This document shows, one piece after another, positions 17,301 to 26,494 of a stretch of DNA of 64,000 nt (the first letter of the stretch is position 1; every line of letters begins with the position of its first letter). This DNA comes from an uncultured Chiayiivirga sp. (GTDB lineage Bacteria > Pseudomonadota > Gammaproteobacteria > Xanthomonadales > Xanthomonadaceae): NCBI GenBank assembly GCA_934525595.1, contig CAKSZJ010000015.1:1-64000 (forward strand), in the 5' to 3' direction. The notes beneath the pieces are model-generated. The model ran no database searches and was not told the DNA's origin. It saw only the letters and a list, made by a program, of their open reading frames with translations. Both the position numbers and the translations under genes were made by a program.

Positions 17301-18359
17301 GGCCGGGGCCATGCGCGGATTGAGCGGGCGCGGCGCCTCCCAGGCCTGCGGCAGTGTCGGAATGCGCAGGTGGGAAACGGAAAAGCCACTCAGCCCGACC
17401 TTGGGCCTGCCGCCGCGACCGGTTGCGCCCTCGTCGCGGATTTCCCCACCCGCGCCGGTAGCCGCCCCGGGGAAGGGCGCGATCGCGGTGGGGTGGTTGT
17501 GGGTTTCGACCTTGATGGCGAAAGCGCCCGGCTGCGGCGATCCCGCACCCCAGGCTCCTGTTGCGGGATCGCACCGGAAACGCTGCGCCGGGAACCCCTC
17601 GATCACCGCGGCGTTGTCCTTGTAGGCACTGAGCGTGAGCTGGGGAGACCGGGCGTGCGTGTTGCGGATCATCGCGAACAGGCTGCGCGGCTGGGCCTGT
17701 CCGTCGAGCGTCCAACTGGCGTTGAAGATCTTGTGCCGGCAGTGCTCGGAGTTGGCCTGCGCGAACATCATCAACTCGGCATCGGTGGGATCGCGACCGA
17801 GCGCGCCGTAGCGTTCGCGCAGATAGTCGATCTCGTCGGCAGACAACGCCAGACCGAGCGTCGCGTTGGCGGACTCCAGCTCCGCCAGCGGAATCCGCAC
17901 CACGCCGCCGGAGTCGGGCACATCGAACAGGGCGCCGGCCGCGGCAAGATCGGGCAGCAGGGACTGGGTCATCGGATCGTGCAGCAGCGCCGCCACCGCC
18001 GGCTCGCTGTCCGGGGTCAGCCCCGCCACGGCGAAGTGCTGGCCGCGCTCGACCCGCCGCACCGCCAGCCCCGCACCGCGCACGATCTCGGTGGTCTTGC
18101 TCGACCAGGGCGAGATCGTCCCCAACCGCGGCAGCGCCAGCCGCCCTTCCGGCAGCGGCGCATCGAGCGCGGCGGCACCCAGCACCCGCGCCAGGGCGAC
18201 GGGATCGGGCATCTGACCCGCTTCGGGCTGCGCGAAATAGATGTCCGACACGGCTCCCAGAACCAGGCCGGCATCGAGCGCCTTCAGGCGCGCCCGCAGG
18301 CGCACCTGCGCGTGGCTGCTCAGGGCGGTCGGTGCCTGGAATACCAGCATGGTCGTCAT
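14394..18359 (-). CDS. purL: phosphoribosylformylglycinamidine synthase
   Basis: A 1321-residue large-type FGAM synthetase, fourth step of purine synthesis (FGAR + glutamine + ATP to FGAM). Domains in order are the N-terminal PurS-like part, a linker, two AIR-synthase-like halves ([24 protein letters not shown], GGGAASS) and a C-terminal class I glutaminase. The glutaminase carries the nucleophile Cys in [19 protein letters not shown], and the His/Glu pair in MPHPERVF. Slightly longer than usual (about 1295) because of a Gly/Ser/Pro low-complexity insert at about residues 795-825. The start MTTMLVF (18359) is chosen because it lies just past a likely promoter; no Shine-Dalgarno is visible. 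An upstream in-frame ATG at 18524 lies within dsbC and is rejected. Confidence 0.97.
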   Translation of the reverse strand: MTTMLVFQAPTALSSHAQVRLRARLKALDAGLVLGAVSDIYFAQPEAGQMPDPVALARVLGAAALDAPLPEGRLALPRLGTISPWSSKTTEIVRGAGLAVRRVERGQHFAVAGLTPDSEPAVAALLHDPMTQSLLPDLAAAGALFDVPDSGGVVRIPLAELESANATLGLALSADEIDYLRERYGALGRDPTDAELMMFAQANSEHCRHKIFNASWTLDGQAQPRSLFAMIRNTHARSPQLTLSAYKDNAAVIEGFPAQRFRCDPATGAWGAGSPQPGAFAIKVETHNHPTAIAPFPGAATGAGGEIRDEGATGRGGRPKVGLSGFSVSHLRIPTLPQAWEAPRPLNPRMAPAFQIMLDGPLGAAAFNNEFGRPAVVGYFRSFELDTPDPGVVRGYDKPIMLAGGVGAIDPEQVEKLVLRPGDAVVVLGGPAMLIGLGGGAASSVASGESTEGLDFASVQRDNPEMQRRCQEVIDACVARGAGNPIRSAHDVGAGGLSNAIPELLHDSGVGGAIDLHAIPRDDPSLSPMQLWCNESQERYVLGIAAEHLDTFEALCRRERCPYAVVGVATAEERLVVAEGAHPDSRFERPGHRGDAAIDIPMDLLFGKPPKMHRDAERGANTRWPRLDTDALDLREAGLRVLSHPSVASKNYLVTIGDRTVGGLVARDQMVGPWQLPLADCGITLDDFSGYTGQALAIGERAPLALLDSAAAARMAVGEALTNLMSAPVAELAEVKLSANWMAACGHGDEDARLFDAVRAVGMELCPALDISIPVGKDSLSMASRWRGNAASGGASGKGDGSSGAAPASLTSPLPAPDVSLSVVSPVSLVVSAFARVRDVRQSLTPALVREIDSELWLIGLGGGKRRLGGSILSQVHGAFGGEPPDLDSPELLRGLFELVRDAREAGILLACHDRSDGGAFATLCEMAFASHCGLEIQLDHWGDTPFSTLFCEELGMILQVPVDDRAEFADLVDQHGLTHCAQRIGKPLAAPRVRVLAGREALAEWGWQELFDAWWQVTHAMQALRDSPESADAERAARREFSAPPLAPRLTFDPAEDIAAPFIAGGARPRVAVLREQGVNGQVEMAAAFDRAGFEAVDLHMTDLIEGRRRLADFHGLAACGGFSYGDVLGAGRGWALSILERASLREQFAAFFARQDSFTLGVCNGCQMLGQLRELIPGAQHWPAFLHNASGRFEARLALLEVEESPSLFLRGMAGSRIPVAVSHGEGRVTFRAPDDAAQARVALRYVAPDGAPSPGYPFNPNGSADAIAGLTSLDGRATLMMPHPERVFRSVQLSWRPADWGEDGPWLRMFRNARAWLG

Positions 18360-18381
18360 CGGTTCGGGCGGAAGGAGTTCA

Positions 18382-18387
18382 ATTCTA
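18382..18387 (-). promoter_or_regulatory. putative -10 box of purL
   Basis: On the minus strand TAGAAT (18382-18387) lies 22 bases before the purL ATG and predicts a leader of only about 15 bases. No good -35 box is visible, because the position expected for it falls in the dsbC terminator stem. The assignment is weak. Confidence 0.4.
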
Positions 18388-18421
18388 ACGAAAGGGCCCG
18401 CCGGCTTGGCCTGGCGGGCCC
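18388..18421 (-). terminator. intrinsic terminator of dsbC
   Basis: On the minus strand a 9-bp G+C stem (18413-18421 with 18394-18402) and a 10-base loop are followed by TTTCGTT. It lies 27 bases after the dsbC stop and directly abuts the predicted purL -10 box, so termination of dsbC and initiation of purL are packed back to back. Confidence 0.75.
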
Positions 18422-18447
18422 GGTCCGGACACCATGAACGCTGCGGA

Positions 18448-19161
18448 TCAGCGTGCGCCAGCCAGTGCGTCCAGGCGCTGGAGCAGCTGCTCCGGCGGCA
18501 GGTAGCCGCCCAGCTGGGTGCCATCCCTGGTATACACCGCCGGCGTTCCGCTCACGCCCACGCTCTGGCCCAGCTCGTAGTCGGCGGCCACCGGGTTGTC
18601 GCAGGTCCGGGATTCGAGCTTGACGCCGGACTTGGCGTTGTCCATCGCCTTGTTTCGATCGTCCGCGCACCACACCGAAACAGCCTTGTCGTAAGACTCT
18701 CCGCTCAGGCCCGAGCGCGGAAAGAACAGGTACTCCACGCTGATGCCGCGCTTGTTGTATTCGGCCATCTCGTTGTGCATGCGGCGGCAGTAGCCGCAGT
18801 CGATGTCGGTGAACACCGTCACAGCGTACTTCTCGTTCTTGGCCGGGAAGATGATGCGCCGCTCCGGCCCCACGGCCGCCAGCGCGCCCTTGCGCAGCCC
18901 CGCCTTGGCGGTCTCGGTCAGGTCGACCTTGTTGTGGATGTCGAACACCGAGCCCTGAAGCAGGAACCTGCCGTCGGCGCTGATGTAGACCACCTGGCCC
19001 TGCAGGACGACCTGGTAGAAGCCGGGCACCTGCGACTCGGCGATGCTGTCGATCTTGGCCGCCGGCACGAGCGACTTGATGGCCTCTTCCACTGCGGAAT
19101 TGTCGGCGGAAGCGGAAAACGCGGCCGCGCCCAACGCGGCGGCGATCAGAAAGCGGATCAT
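18448..19161 (-). CDS. dsbC: thiol:disulfide interchange protein DsbC
   Basis: A 237-residue periplasmic disulfide isomerase. A signal peptide (residues 1-20, ending SASA) is followed by the DsbC dimerisation domain (about 21-80) and a thioredoxin-fold catalytic domain. The active site is CGYC in [16 protein letters not shown], and the cis-Pro loop is [10 protein letters not shown] second Cys pair (CADD... and CDNP, spaced 22 residues) matches the structural disulfide of DsbC. GAGGAA precedes the ATG at 19161; the longer open frame to 19284 has no signal peptide. The gene follows xerD on the same strand, as in enterobacteria (xerD-dsbC). It would shuffle disulfides in exported proteins such as T2SS substrates. 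Confidence 0.95.
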   Translation of the reverse strand: MIRFLIAAALGAAAFSASADNSAVEEAIKSLVPAAKIDSIAESQVPGFYQVVLQGQVVYISADGRFLLQGSVFDIHNKVDLTETAKAGLRKGALAAVGPERRIIFPAKNEKYAVTVFTDIDCGYCRRMHNEMAEYNKRGISVEYLFFPRSGLSGESYDKAVSVWCADDRNKAMDNAKSGVKLESRTCDNPVAADYELGQSVGVSGTPAVYTRDGTQLGGYLPPEQLLQRLDALAGAR

Positions 19162-19283
19162 GGCGGTTCCTCGGGAACGGTGGCAGGACTGCAACGCGCG
19201 TTCGACCGGACCGCGGGCAGAAAGTTCAAGGATAAGGGAGCCGCCCGCGTCGAGCCAGTGGCAGGCATCCGGCGCCTGTTCCA

Positions 19284-20234
19284 TCAGCCGCGCGGATGGT
19301 GCCGGGCGTGCAGCTGCTGCAGGCGCTCCTTCGCCACGGCGGTGTAGATCTGCGTGGTGGAGAGACTGGCGTGACCCAGCAGCATCTGCAGCGAACGCAG
19401 ATCGGCGCCGTGGTTGAGCAGGTGGGTGGCGAAGGCGTGACGCAGCCCGTGCGGGGTCACGCGCGCGGCGTCGATGCCGGCGGCGAGGGCAAGGCGCTTG
19501 AGCCCCTGCCAGAAGAGCTGGCGGCTCATGGCGGTGCCGCGGCGGGTGAGGAACAGGTGTTCGCGCACGCGCCCGCCCGCAAGCAGCGGACGGGACTGGA
19601 GCAGGTATCGATCCAGCCAGTGCACGGCTTCCTCGCCCACCGGAAGCACGCGATCCTTGCCGCCCTTGCCGGTGACTCGCAGCGCGCCCTGCCGCAGGTT
19701 GACCTCGGCACGCAGCAGGCCGGTCAGCTCGGAAACGCGCAGGCCGGCGCCATACATGAGCTCCAGCATGGCGCGATCGCGCAACCCCAGCGGCGTGTCG
19801 ACATCCGGCGCCGCCAGCAGCGCCTCGACTTCGCTTTCGGCCAGGGTGCGCGGCAGCTTGCGCGGCGTCTTGGGGCGCTGGATCAGGGCGGTGGGATCCT
19901 GGGTCATGGTACCCAGGCGCAGCTGCTGGGCGTAGAACGCGCGCAGGCTCGACATCAGCCGCGCGTTGCTGCGCGCGTCGTATCCGGCCTCGCTGCGCCA
20001 GGCCAGATAGTCAAACAGCCGCGCGCGATCCAGCGCATCCAGGCGCGCATCCTCGCCCAGCCAGCGTGCCAGACCTTCCAGATCGCGCCGGTAGCCGGCC
20101 TGGGTCAGGGCGGAAATGCCCCGCTCGGCCCAGAGGCGATCGATGAAGGCGTCGATCAGGACGCGCGCGGCGGCGGGTACCGGCGGCATGGCGCGGGCGC
20201 GCAGGCGGCGGCGGGTGATGGCCTCGGAAGACAT
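19284..20234 (-). CDS. xerD: site-specific tyrosine recombinase XerD
   Basis: A 316-residue tyrosine recombinase that, with XerC, resolves chromosome dimers at dif. The N-terminal SAM-like core-binding domain (about 20-105) is followed by the catalytic domain with all expected residues: Arg in YGAGLRVSEL, Lys in TGKGGKDRVLP, HxxR in HGLRHAFATHLL, His in LGHASLSTTQIYT and the nucleophile Tyr in the same segment. Its length slightly exceeds the usual 298, because residues 1-15 precede an internal Met (MPPVPAAA) that is an equally plausible start. The neighbour dsbC downstream supports XerD rather than XerC or a phage integrase. Confidence 0.95.
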   Translation of the reverse strand: MSSEAITRRRLRARAMPPVPAAARVLIDAFIDRLWAERGISALTQAGYRRDLEGLARWLGEDARLDALDRARLFDYLAWRSEAGYDARSNARLMSSLRAFYAQQLRLGTMTQDPTALIQRPKTPRKLPRTLAESEVEALLAAPDVDTPLGLRDRAMLELMYGAGLRVSELTGLLRAEVNLRQGALRVTGKGGKDRVLPVGEEAVHWLDRYLLQSRPLLAGGRVREHLFLTRRGTAMSRQLFWQGLKRLALAAGIDAARVTPHGLRHAFATHLLNHGADLRSLQMLLGHASLSTTQIYTAVAKERLQQLHARHHPRG

Positions 20235-20271
20235 GCGCGCAGCATAGCCCCCGCGCGCGCCGCGGCGCCGC

Positions 20272-20277
20272 TATCCT
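20272..20277 (+). promoter_or_regulatory. putative -10 box of the RDD gene
   Basis: TATCCT is preceded by GC and lies six bases before the ATG at 20284. If used, the transcript would begin at or next to the start codon (leaderless). No -35 consensus is visible. Confidence 0.35.
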
Positions 20278-20283
20278 TTGCCG

Positions 20284-20763
20284 ATGCAAGCCCCTGCAAC
20301 GCCCGACTCGTCCCGCACCGTGACCGCACCCGCCGCGCTGGGCTTCCGCCTGCTGGCGATGGTGTACGACCTGCTGCCCCTGGCCGCGCTGTGGTTCGCC
20401 ACCGCGGCACTGGTGCTGCTGGCGCGCGGCGGCGTGCCGGTGACACCCAACAGCCCCGCCGCGCTGGTCGAGTTCGCGCTGATGCTGGCCGTCGGATTCG
20501 GCTACTTCGGCCTGAGCTGGCGGCGCGGCGGACAAACCCTGGGAATGCGCGCCTGGCGTCTGCGCCTGGTGCGCAGCGACGGCGAGGCCGAAGCCGGCTG
20601 GCGCGCGCTGGCGCTGCGCTACGCCACCGCCGCCGTGTCTCTGGCGGCCTTCGGGGTGGGATTTTTCTGGAGCCTGGTCGACGCCCAGCGGCGCACCTGG
20701 CACGACCTGACCTCGCAGACCGTGATCGTGCGGCTTCCGAAGGCCGATCGCCGGCGGCGCTGA
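20284..20763 (+). CDS. RDD family membrane protein
   Basis: A 159-residue small integral membrane protein of the RDD family (named for conserved Arg-Asp-Asp). Two or three hydrophobic helices are visible: about 22-48, 58-76 and 110-135. They carry the family pattern LGFRLLAMVYDLLP in the first helix, RRGGQTLGMRAWRLRLVR in the cytosolic loop and RRTWHDLTSQTVIV at the end. Here the conserved Asp of helix 1 and the TWHD motif are intact. Function in the family is generally unknown; roles in ion balance have been proposed for some members. The ATG at 20284 is preferred to a TTG six bases earlier. The gene is divergent from xerD and converges with lpxH seven bases away. Confidence 0.88.
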   Translation: MQAPATPDSSRTVTAPAALGFRLLAMVYDLLPLAALWFATAALVLLARGGVPVTPNSPAALVEFALMLAVGFGYFGLSWRRGGQTLGMRAWRLRLVRSDGEAEAGWRALALRYATAAVSLAAFGVGFFWSLVDAQRRTWHDLTSQTVIVRLPKADRRRR

Positions 20764-20770
20764 CCGTGGA

Positions 20771-21541
20771 TCAGCCGGCGACGGCCAGCCCGGCCAGCTC
20801 GAAGCGGCCGTCCTCGTAGAGCCGAAGCACGCTGCCCTGCTCGTACCAGTCGCCCAGCACGATGCGCTGGCGCGGTACGCCGTCGACCACCAGGTCGTGC
20901 ACCGCCGGGCGATGGGTGTGACCGTGGATCATCCGCGTCACGCCGTAGCGGCGGAAGAAGTCCTCCACTGCGCGCGGCGCGGCGTCGCCCACTTCCAGCG
21001 CCGCCGCGGACTGCTGGTGCGCGGCGCTCGACTGGCGCGCCGCCTGCGCGAAGGCGCGACGCTCGGCCAGCGGGCGCGCCAGCAGGGCACGCTGCCATTC
21101 CGGATCGCGCACCTGGCGGCGCACGGCGAGGTATGCGAGGTCGTCCCAGCACAGCAGGTCGCCGTGCAGCAGCAGGATCGGCTCGCCGCCGGGCGCAATC
21201 ACGCAGGGATCGGGCAGGATCTCGAAGCCGGCGCGGGCCGCATAATCGTTCCCGACGAGAAAGTCGCGGTTGCCGCGGATGAAGGCGACGCGGGTGCCGC
21301 CGTCGGCCACATCGCGCAGCGCGCTGCCGACCCGCGCAGGCAGGTCGGCATCGTCGTCATCGCCGATCCAGGCCTCGAACAGGTCACCGGGAACGTAGAG
21401 CGCCGGCGACTGCGCGGCCTCTTCGCGCAGGAAGGCGAGAAACAGCTCGGTGATCTGCGGGCGCGTCGAATCCAGGTGCAGATCGGAGACGAACAGGGCG
21501 CGCACACGGCTGCCGCCGGCATCGGTGCGCGCCTGCTCCAC
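20771..21541 (-). CDS. lpxH: UDP-2,3-diacylglucosamine diphosphatase
   Basis: A 256-residue metallophosphoesterase of lipid A synthesis that hydrolyses UDP-2,3-diacylglucosamine to lipid X and UMP at the inner membrane. The di-manganese site motifs are all present: SDLHL near residue 19, GDLFEAWIGDDD, RGNRDFLVG, LLHGDLLC and IHGHTHRP. The start is a GTG at 21541, eight bases after the stop of the cyclophilin gene. The family is usually about 240 residues, and the extra length is N-terminal. The lpxH gene is often found beside a peptidyl-prolyl isomerase gene in gammaproteobacteria, as here. Confidence 0.95.
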   Translation of the reverse strand: MEQARTDAGGSRVRALFVSDLHLDSTRPQITELFLAFLREEAAQSPALYVPGDLFEAWIGDDDDADLPARVGSALRDVADGGTRVAFIRGNRDFLVGNDYAARAGFEILPDPCVIAPGGEPILLLHGDLLCWDDLAYLAVRRQVRDPEWQRALLARPLAERRAFAQAARQSSAAHQQSAAALEVGDAAPRAVEDFFRRYGVTRMIHGHTHRPAVHDLVVDGVPRQRIVLGDWYEQGSVLRLYEDGRFELAGLAVAG

Positions 21542-21549
21542 GGTCGTGC

Positions 21550-22194
21550 TTACTCGCCCGCCGCCGCGGCCGCCGCCAGAACCTCGGCGCGCTCGATCAC
21601 GACCGGCTGGGTCGGAACATCGGAGTGGAACGGCCCCTGGCCGCCGGTCGGGATGGCGCGGATCTTGTCGACCACGTCCATGCCCTCGACCACCTTGCCG
21701 AACACGGCATAGCCCCAGGTCATGCCGTTCTCGCTGCTGACATAGTCAAGACGCGGGTTGTCCACGAGGTTGATGAAGAACTGCGAGTTGGCCGAATGCG
21801 GCTCGCCGGTGCGCGCCATCGCGATGGTGCCTCGCAGGTTGGAGAGCCCGTTGCCGGCCTCGTTCTGGATCGACGCACGGGTCGGCTTGGGCTGGAGGTC
21901 GGCGGTGTAGCCGCCGCCCTGGGCCATGAAGTTTTCGATCACGCGGTGGAAGACGGTGCCGTTGTAGAAGCCGTCCTTCACGTAGGCGAGGAAGTTCTCC
22001 GAGGAAATCGGCGCCTTGGCCGCGTCGAGCTCGATCACGATGTCGCCCAGGTTGGTATGCAGCGCCACGCGCGGCGCCGGAGCCGCCGTTTCGGTCTGGG
22101 CAGCAGGCGCGTCGGCGGCCGGAGCGGCGGCTTCCTGGGCAAGGGCAAGCGCCGGCAGCAGCAGGCCGGCGAACATCAGGGAACGAAGGATCAT
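21550..22194 (-). CDS. ppiA: periplasmic cyclophilin peptidyl-prolyl isomerase
   Basis: A 214-residue cyclophilin-type isomerase with a signal peptide (residues 1-19, ALALAQ) and a 30-residue Ala/Pro linker, so it should act in the periplasm. The cyclophilin core has the catalytic set: [13 protein letters not shown] (Arg, Phe, Met, Gln), then [15 protein letters not shown] and [15 protein letters not shown]. The missing Trp of the cyclosporin site is typical of bacterial forms. The start at 22194 has GGAGAAG upstream; an alternative ATG at 22212 lacks one. It is cotranscribed with lpxH and would assist folding of outer-membrane or secreted proteins. Confidence 0.93.
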   Translation of the reverse strand: MILRSLMFAGLLLPALALAQEAAAPAADAPAAQTETAAPAPRVALHTNLGDIVIELDAAKAPISSENFLAYVKDGFYNGTVFHRVIENFMAQGGGYTADLQPKPTRASIQNEAGNGLSNLRGTIAMARTGEPHSANSQFFINLVDNPRLDYVSSENGMTWGYAVFGKVVEGMDVVDKIRAIPTGGQGPFHSDVPTQPVVIERAEVLAAAAAAGE

Positions 22195-22332
22195 GGGCGT
22201 GCTTCTCCGCAAATTTCAGAGGTGGCGCAGGCTGCGCCGGAACCATGAAGTGTAACCCTCTCCCGCGCTGCATGGCTGTGCCGCAGCGGAACGAACTGCG
22301 CCGCCGTGGGCGGAGACCGCCACCCCGCGGGC

Positions 22333-22338
22333 TACACT
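22333..22338 (+). promoter_or_regulatory. putative -10 box of slt
   Basis: TACACT is preceded by GC and lies six bases before the ATG at 22345, the same arrangement as upstream of the RDD gene. It predicts a leaderless or near-leaderless transcript. No Shine-Dalgarno sequence and no clear -35 box are present. Confidence 0.35.
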
Positions 22339-22344
22339 GTGGCG

Positions 22345-24339
22345 ATGCGACGATATCTGCTACCGACCCTCATTCCGCGCGTGCTTTTGCTCCTGGCCGG
22401 CGCCGTCGCGGCCGCGGGCGCAACGCCGCCGCCGCGGACGGACCTGGCGGCTCAGCGTGGCGGTTTCACGCGCGCCCTGGAGACCGCTGAATCCCGCCCC
22501 CTGGCGGAGTTTCCCGCCGCCGCGCGCACCTACGCGCAGCACCCGCTGGCGCCCTATCTCGACTATGCCGCGCTGCGCCGCCAGCTCGATCGCGCCGACG
22601 CGAAGACGATCAAGGCCTTTCTCGACGCGCACCCCGATCTGCCGGTGTCGACCGCGCTGCGCGATCAGGCACTGCGGGCGCTCGCGCGGCGCGAGGACTG
22701 GGCGGGCTTCCGCACGCTGTACACGGCCAGCGCGGATGCCGAACTGCGCTGCGCCGAGCTGCTTTCGCGCAGGAGCGCCTCCCCCGACGCGGCCTGGACC
22801 GACGCAGGGCTCGCCCTGTGGCTGACCGGGCGCTCGCAGCCGGCGCGCTGCGACGCGGTATTCGACGTGCTGCGCCAGCGCGGCCTGCTTACCGCCGAGC
22901 GCACCCTGGAGCGCATCGCGCTGGCGGCCACCGAACACAATCTGGGCCTGATGCGCCATCTCGCACGCCGCCTGCCTGCGGCACAGGCGGAACGCGTCAC
23001 CGGCTATGCCGATTATCTGGCAGCTCCCGCGCCGTCACGCACGGCGGGCTGGCCCGACGACCCTCTCAGCCGCCGCATCGCCCTGCTGGGCGTGACGCGA
23101 GTGGCAAAAGGCGATCCGGGCGCCGCCGAGGCGCTGTTTGCGGCGTTGTCGGTGCGCCTTGGCTTCGATGCCGCGCAGCGCGGCGAGGCGCTCAATCAGA
23201 TCGCACTGTGGAGCGCCGCCTCGTACCTGCCCGACAGCGTGCGCCGCTTTGACGCGGTTCCGGCCGAGGCATGGGACGCGCGCCTGCACGAATGGCGATT
23301 CCGCGAGGCGCTGGCGCGCGGCGACGAGCCCGCCGCGTTGGCCGCCATTGCGTTGATGCCGCAGGCGCAGCGCAGCGAAACGCGCTGGCGCTACTTCGAG
23401 GCCCGCCTGCGCGAACGTGCCGGCGACGCCGCGGCGCGCGACGTCCTGGGCGAGCTGTCGGCCGAACCGAGCTACTACGGATTCCTCGCCGCCGAGCGCA
23501 TCGGCGTGCCCTATGCGCTGTGTCCGCGCGACGTCGTGCCGGAGGAGTCCGCGCTGCGTCGTACGCTGGAAGCCCGCCCCGGGTTCGTGCGCGCCATGGA
23601 GCTGTTCGCCCTGGGCCGCATCGGCTGGGCACGGCGCGAGTGGGATGCGCTGAAAAGCACGCTCCCGCCGGAGGAGCGGCGCGTTGCCGTCGCGCTGGCC
23701 GACGCGGCGGGCTGGCACGATCGCGGCCCGTTCACGCTCAACGCCGGCGAGGATCTCGCCTACTACCGCCTGCGATTCCCGCTGCCGTTCGAACGGCAGA
23801 TTCGGCGCGAGGCGCGCAGGTACGGGCTGGATCCGGCCTGGGTGATCGCGCTGATCCGCGCCGAGAGCGCCTGGGCGCCGGATGCACGCTCGCACGCCAA
23901 CGCGCGCGGCCTGATGCAGCTTTTGCCCTCCACCGCGCGGATGGAAGCCACCCGGCGCGGACAGCGCTACCCGGGCGACGCGGGGCTGTTCGACCCCAAG
24001 GAAAACCTCAGCCTCGGCATCGCGCACCTAGCCACGATGCTGGAGCAGCACGGCGGCCTGCCCTTCCTGGCAACCGCCGCCTACAACGCCGGCCCCTCGC
24101 CGGTGGCGCGCTGGCTGGCGCAGCGTCCGGTGCCGGAGGTCGATCTGTGGATCGAGACGATTCCCTACCGCGAAACCCGCGAATACGTGGCGCGCATCCT
24201 CGCCTTCGCCGCCATCTACGACTGGCGCCTGGAAGGCCACGCCGTACCGATCGGACGGCGCGCGCTGGGCCAGGGTGCGACATCCGCAGAGCGGCGTGCA
24301 TTCGCCTGTCCAATCCTCCTGCCCGGGAGTTCCTCATGA
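22345..24339 (+). CDS. slt: soluble lytic murein transglycosylase
   Basis: A 664-residue periplasmic enzyme that cleaves the glycan strands of peptidoglycan to 1,6-anhydro products. The signal peptide spans about 1-25. A long superhelical alpha-domain (about 30-470) has the Slt70 doughnut architecture. The SLT catalytic domain begins near residue 485 with the catalytic Glu in [20 protein letters not shown], then [29 protein letters not shown], and AAYNAGP. The length matches Slt70. The start at 22345 gives the signal peptide; the frame stays open upstream. Its stop overlaps the next gene by 4 bases (ATGA), which couples it to the SDR-like protein and cca. Confidence 0.94.
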   Translation: MRRYLLPTLIPRVLLLLAGAVAAAGATPPPRTDLAAQRGGFTRALETAESRPLAEFPAAARTYAQHPLAPYLDYAALRRQLDRADAKTIKAFLDAHPDLPVSTALRDQALRALARREDWAGFRTLYTASADAELRCAELLSRRSASPDAAWTDAGLALWLTGRSQPARCDAVFDVLRQRGLLTAERTLERIALAATEHNLGLMRHLARRLPAAQAERVTGYADYLAAPAPSRTAGWPDDPLSRRIALLGVTRVAKGDPGAAEALFAALSVRLGFDAAQRGEALNQIALWSAASYLPDSVRRFDAVPAEAWDARLHEWRFREALARGDEPAALAAIALMPQAQRSETRWRYFEARLRERAGDAAARDVLGELSAEPSYYGFLAAERIGVPYALCPRDVVPEESALRRTLEARPGFVRAMELFALGRIGWARREWDALKSTLPPEERRVAVALADAAGWHDRGPFTLNAGEDLAYYRLRFPLPFERQIRREARRYGLDPAWVIALIRAESAWAPDARSHANARGLMQLLPSTARMEATRRGQRYPGDAGLFDPKENLSLGIAHLATMLEQHGGLPFLATAAYNAGPSPVARWLAQRPVPEVDLWIETIPYRETREYVARILAFAAIYDWRLEGHAVPIGRRALGQGATSAERRAFACPILLPGSSS

Positions 24340-25280
24340 GCCCACCCCGCATCGTCGTATTCGGCGGCACCGGCTTCCTCGGCCGCCGCCTGGTTCCCGA
24401 GCTGCTGCGACGCGGCTTCAGGGTCACGGTGCCCAGCCGGAACCGCGAGCGCCAGCGCGAGCTGTTCGTGCTGCCCGGCGTGGAGGTCGTGAGCGCCGAT
24501 GTCTACGCTGCCGCCGATCTGCGCAGCCTGCTGCAGGGCGCGTACGCGGCGATCAACCTGGTTGGCATCCTCAACGAACGCGGCCGCAGCGGACACGGCT
24601 TCCGGCGCGCGCACGTCGAATTCACCGACGGCCTGATCGCCGCCTGCCGCGCCAGCGGGGTGCGCCGCCTGCTGCAGACCAGCGCGCTGAACGCCGGACG
24701 CGGCGAAAGCCACTACCTGCGCACCCGCGGCCAGGCCGACGAGCACGTGCGCGATTCGGCGCTGGACTGGACGATCTTCCAGCCCTCGGTGATCTTCGGG
24801 CCGGGCGACGGCTTGTTCGACCGCTTCGCCGGCCTGCTGCGGCTCACTCCGGCACTGCCGCTGGCGCGCGCCGGTGCGCGCTTTGCGCCGGTGTACGTGG
24901 GCGACGTGGCGCGCGCCTACGCGCGCGCGCTCGACGATCCCGCCACCTTCGGCCAGCGCTACGAGATCTACGGCCCGGAAACCCTCAGCCTGGAGGAGAT
25001 CGTCCGCTACACCGCACGCGGCCTCGGCCTGCGCCGCGCCGTCGTGCCGCTGCCCGATGCGCTCGGCCGCTTGCAGGCGGCGCTGATGGACTTCATGCCG
25101 GGCAAACCCTTCTCGACCGACAACTTCCTCTCGCTCAGGCTCGACGCGGTCGGCGGCATCGACGGGCTGTATCGGCTGGGCATCGAAAAGACCCCGATCG
25201 AGGCCGTCGTGCCGCGCCAGCTCGGCGCCGATACGCGACAGTCCCGCCACGACCGCCGGCGCCGGGCGCGGCGCGCGTGA
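24336..25280 (+). CDS. NAD(P)-binding SDR/NDUFA9-like protein
   Basis: A 314-residue extended short-chain dehydrogenase/epimerase-like protein. The Rossmann motif [11 protein letters not shown] is at residues 9-19. It resembles the complex I NDUFA9-like and atypical SDR families: [11 protein letters not shown], the [26 protein letters not shown] segment, and [14 protein letters not shown]. The classic YxxxK is replaced by a pattern around [12 protein letters not shown], so redox activity is uncertain. Proteins of this kind commonly lie next to cca in gammaproteobacteria. Its start overlaps the slt stop (ATGA) and its stop overlaps the cca start (GTGA). The Arg-rich tail (last 20 residues) is unusually basic. 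Confidence 0.85.
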   Translation: MSPPRIVVFGGTGFLGRRLVPELLRRGFRVTVPSRNRERQRELFVLPGVEVVSADVYAAADLRSLLQGAYAAINLVGILNERGRSGHGFRRAHVEFTDGLIAACRASGVRRLLQTSALNAGRGESHYLRTRGQADEHVRDSALDWTIFQPSVIFGPGDGLFDRFAGLLRLTPALPLARAGARFAPVYVGDVARAYARALDDPATFGQRYEIYGPETLSLEEIVRYTARGLGLRRAVVPLPDALGRLQAALMDFMPGKPFSTDNFLSLRLDAVGGIDGLYRLGIEKTPIEAVVPRQLGADTRQSRHDRRRRARRA

Positions 25281-26494
25281 AAACCTATCTGGTCGGCGGC
25301 GCGGTGCGGGATGCGCTGCTCGGCCACGCGCCGGGCGATCGTGATTTCGTGGTGGTCGGGAGCACGCCCGAGGCGATGGTGGCCGCCGGCTTCACCCCGG
25401 TCGGTCGCGATTTCCCGGTCTTCCTGCATCCGCGCACACACGAGGAATACGCGCTGGCGCGCTGCGAACGCAAGGCCGGACGCGGCTATCGCGGCTTCAC
25501 CGTGGTGGCCACGCCCGACATTTCGCTGCAAGAGGATCTGGCGCGGCGCGATTTCACCATCAACGCCATGGCGCAGGATGCGGACGGCACGCTGATCGAT
25601 CCGTACGGCGGTGCGGCAGACCTCGACGCGCGCGTGCTGCGCCATGTTTCCCCGGCCTTCGCCGAAGACCCGGTGCGGATCCTGCGTGCGGCGCGCTTCA
25701 TGGCGCGCTGGGCGCACCTGGGCTTTCGCGTGGCGCCGGTCACCCTGACGCTGATGCGCACCATGGTGACCGAGGGCGAAGTCGATCATCTGGTACCCGA
25801 GCGCATCTTCCAGGAGCTGTCCCGCGCGCTCGCCGAGCCCTCGCCCTCGGCCTTCCTGCGCACCCTGCGCGCCTGCGGCGCGCTGGCGCGCGTGCTGCCC
25901 GAGGTCGATGCGCTCTACGGCGTGCCGCAGCACGCGGCGCATCATCCGGAGGTGGATGCGGGCGTGCACACCGAGATGGCCTGCGACGCGGCCGCGCGGC
26001 TGGCGCCTGGCAATGCGCTGGTCGGGTTCTGCGTGCTCGTCCACGATCTTGGCAAGGCGCGGACGCCGGCGCGCGGGCTGCCTTCGCACCGCGCCCACGA
26101 GCGCGCCGGCCTGGCGCCGCTGAACGCCCTGTGCGAGCGGCTCAAGGTGCCCACCGAATACGCCGCGCTGGCGCGCATCGTCTGCCTCGAACACCTCAAC
26201 GTGCATCGCTTCGACGAGTTGAAGCCCGCCACGGTGCACGACCTGATCGCTCGCTGCGACGGATTTCGCAAGCCGGAGCGCATCGGCCTGCTGGCGCTGG
26301 CCTGCGAGGCGGACAAGCGCGGACGGCGCGGGCGGGAAGCGCTCGACTACCCGCCGCGCGGCGCGCTCCTGGCCGCGCACGCCGCCGCGCTCGCGGTAAA
26401 GCCGCGCGATCTCGACCTCGCCGGACTCAGCGGCGAAAGGATCGCCGAAACGGTCCGGCGTGCGCGGATCGCGGCGATCGTCCGGCACGCCTAG
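25277..26494 (+). CDS. cca: multifunctional CCA tRNA nucleotidyltransferase
   Basis: A 405-residue class II CCA-adding enzyme that builds or repairs the 3' CCA end of tRNAs. Motif A GGAVRD is at residues 7-12, the catalytic DxD lies in GDRDFVVVG, and the [10 protein letters not shown] and [14 protein letters not shown] motifs follow. A C-terminal HD domain (HDLGKA near residue 257, HRAHERAG) is present, as in the E. coli-type enzyme with phosphatase and 2',3'-cyclic phosphodiesterase activity. The GTG start at 25277 overlaps the preceding stop (GTGA) and yields the family N-terminus [12 protein letters not shown]. The stop codon overlaps the htpX stop on the other strand. Confidence 0.96.
   Translation: MKTYLVGGAVRDALLGHAPGDRDFVVVGSTPEAMVAAGFTPVGRDFPVFLHPRTHEEYALARCERKAGRGYRGFTVVATPDISLQEDLARRDFTINAMAQDADGTLIDPYGGAADLDARVLRHVSPAFAEDPVRILRAARFMARWAHLGFRVAPVTLTLMRTMVTEGEVDHLVPERIFQELSRALAEPSPSAFLRTLRACGALARVLPEVDALYGVPQHAAHHPEVDAGVHTEMACDAAARLAPGNALVGFCVLVHDLGKARTPARGLPSHRAHERAGLAPLNALCERLKVPTEYAALARIVCLEHLNVHRFDELKPATVHDLIARCDGFRKPERIGLLALACEADKRGRRGREALDYPPRGALLAAHAAALAVKPRDLDLAGLSGERIAETVRRARIAAIVRHA

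Noticed and set aside
18360..18524. Longer PurL start at 18524
   Set aside because: It would overlap the dsbC coding end and terminator and adds sequence unlike PurL.
20278..20283. TTG start of the RDD gene
   Set aside because: An ATG lies six bases downstream with a family-like N-terminus, and the TTG overlaps the putative promoter region.
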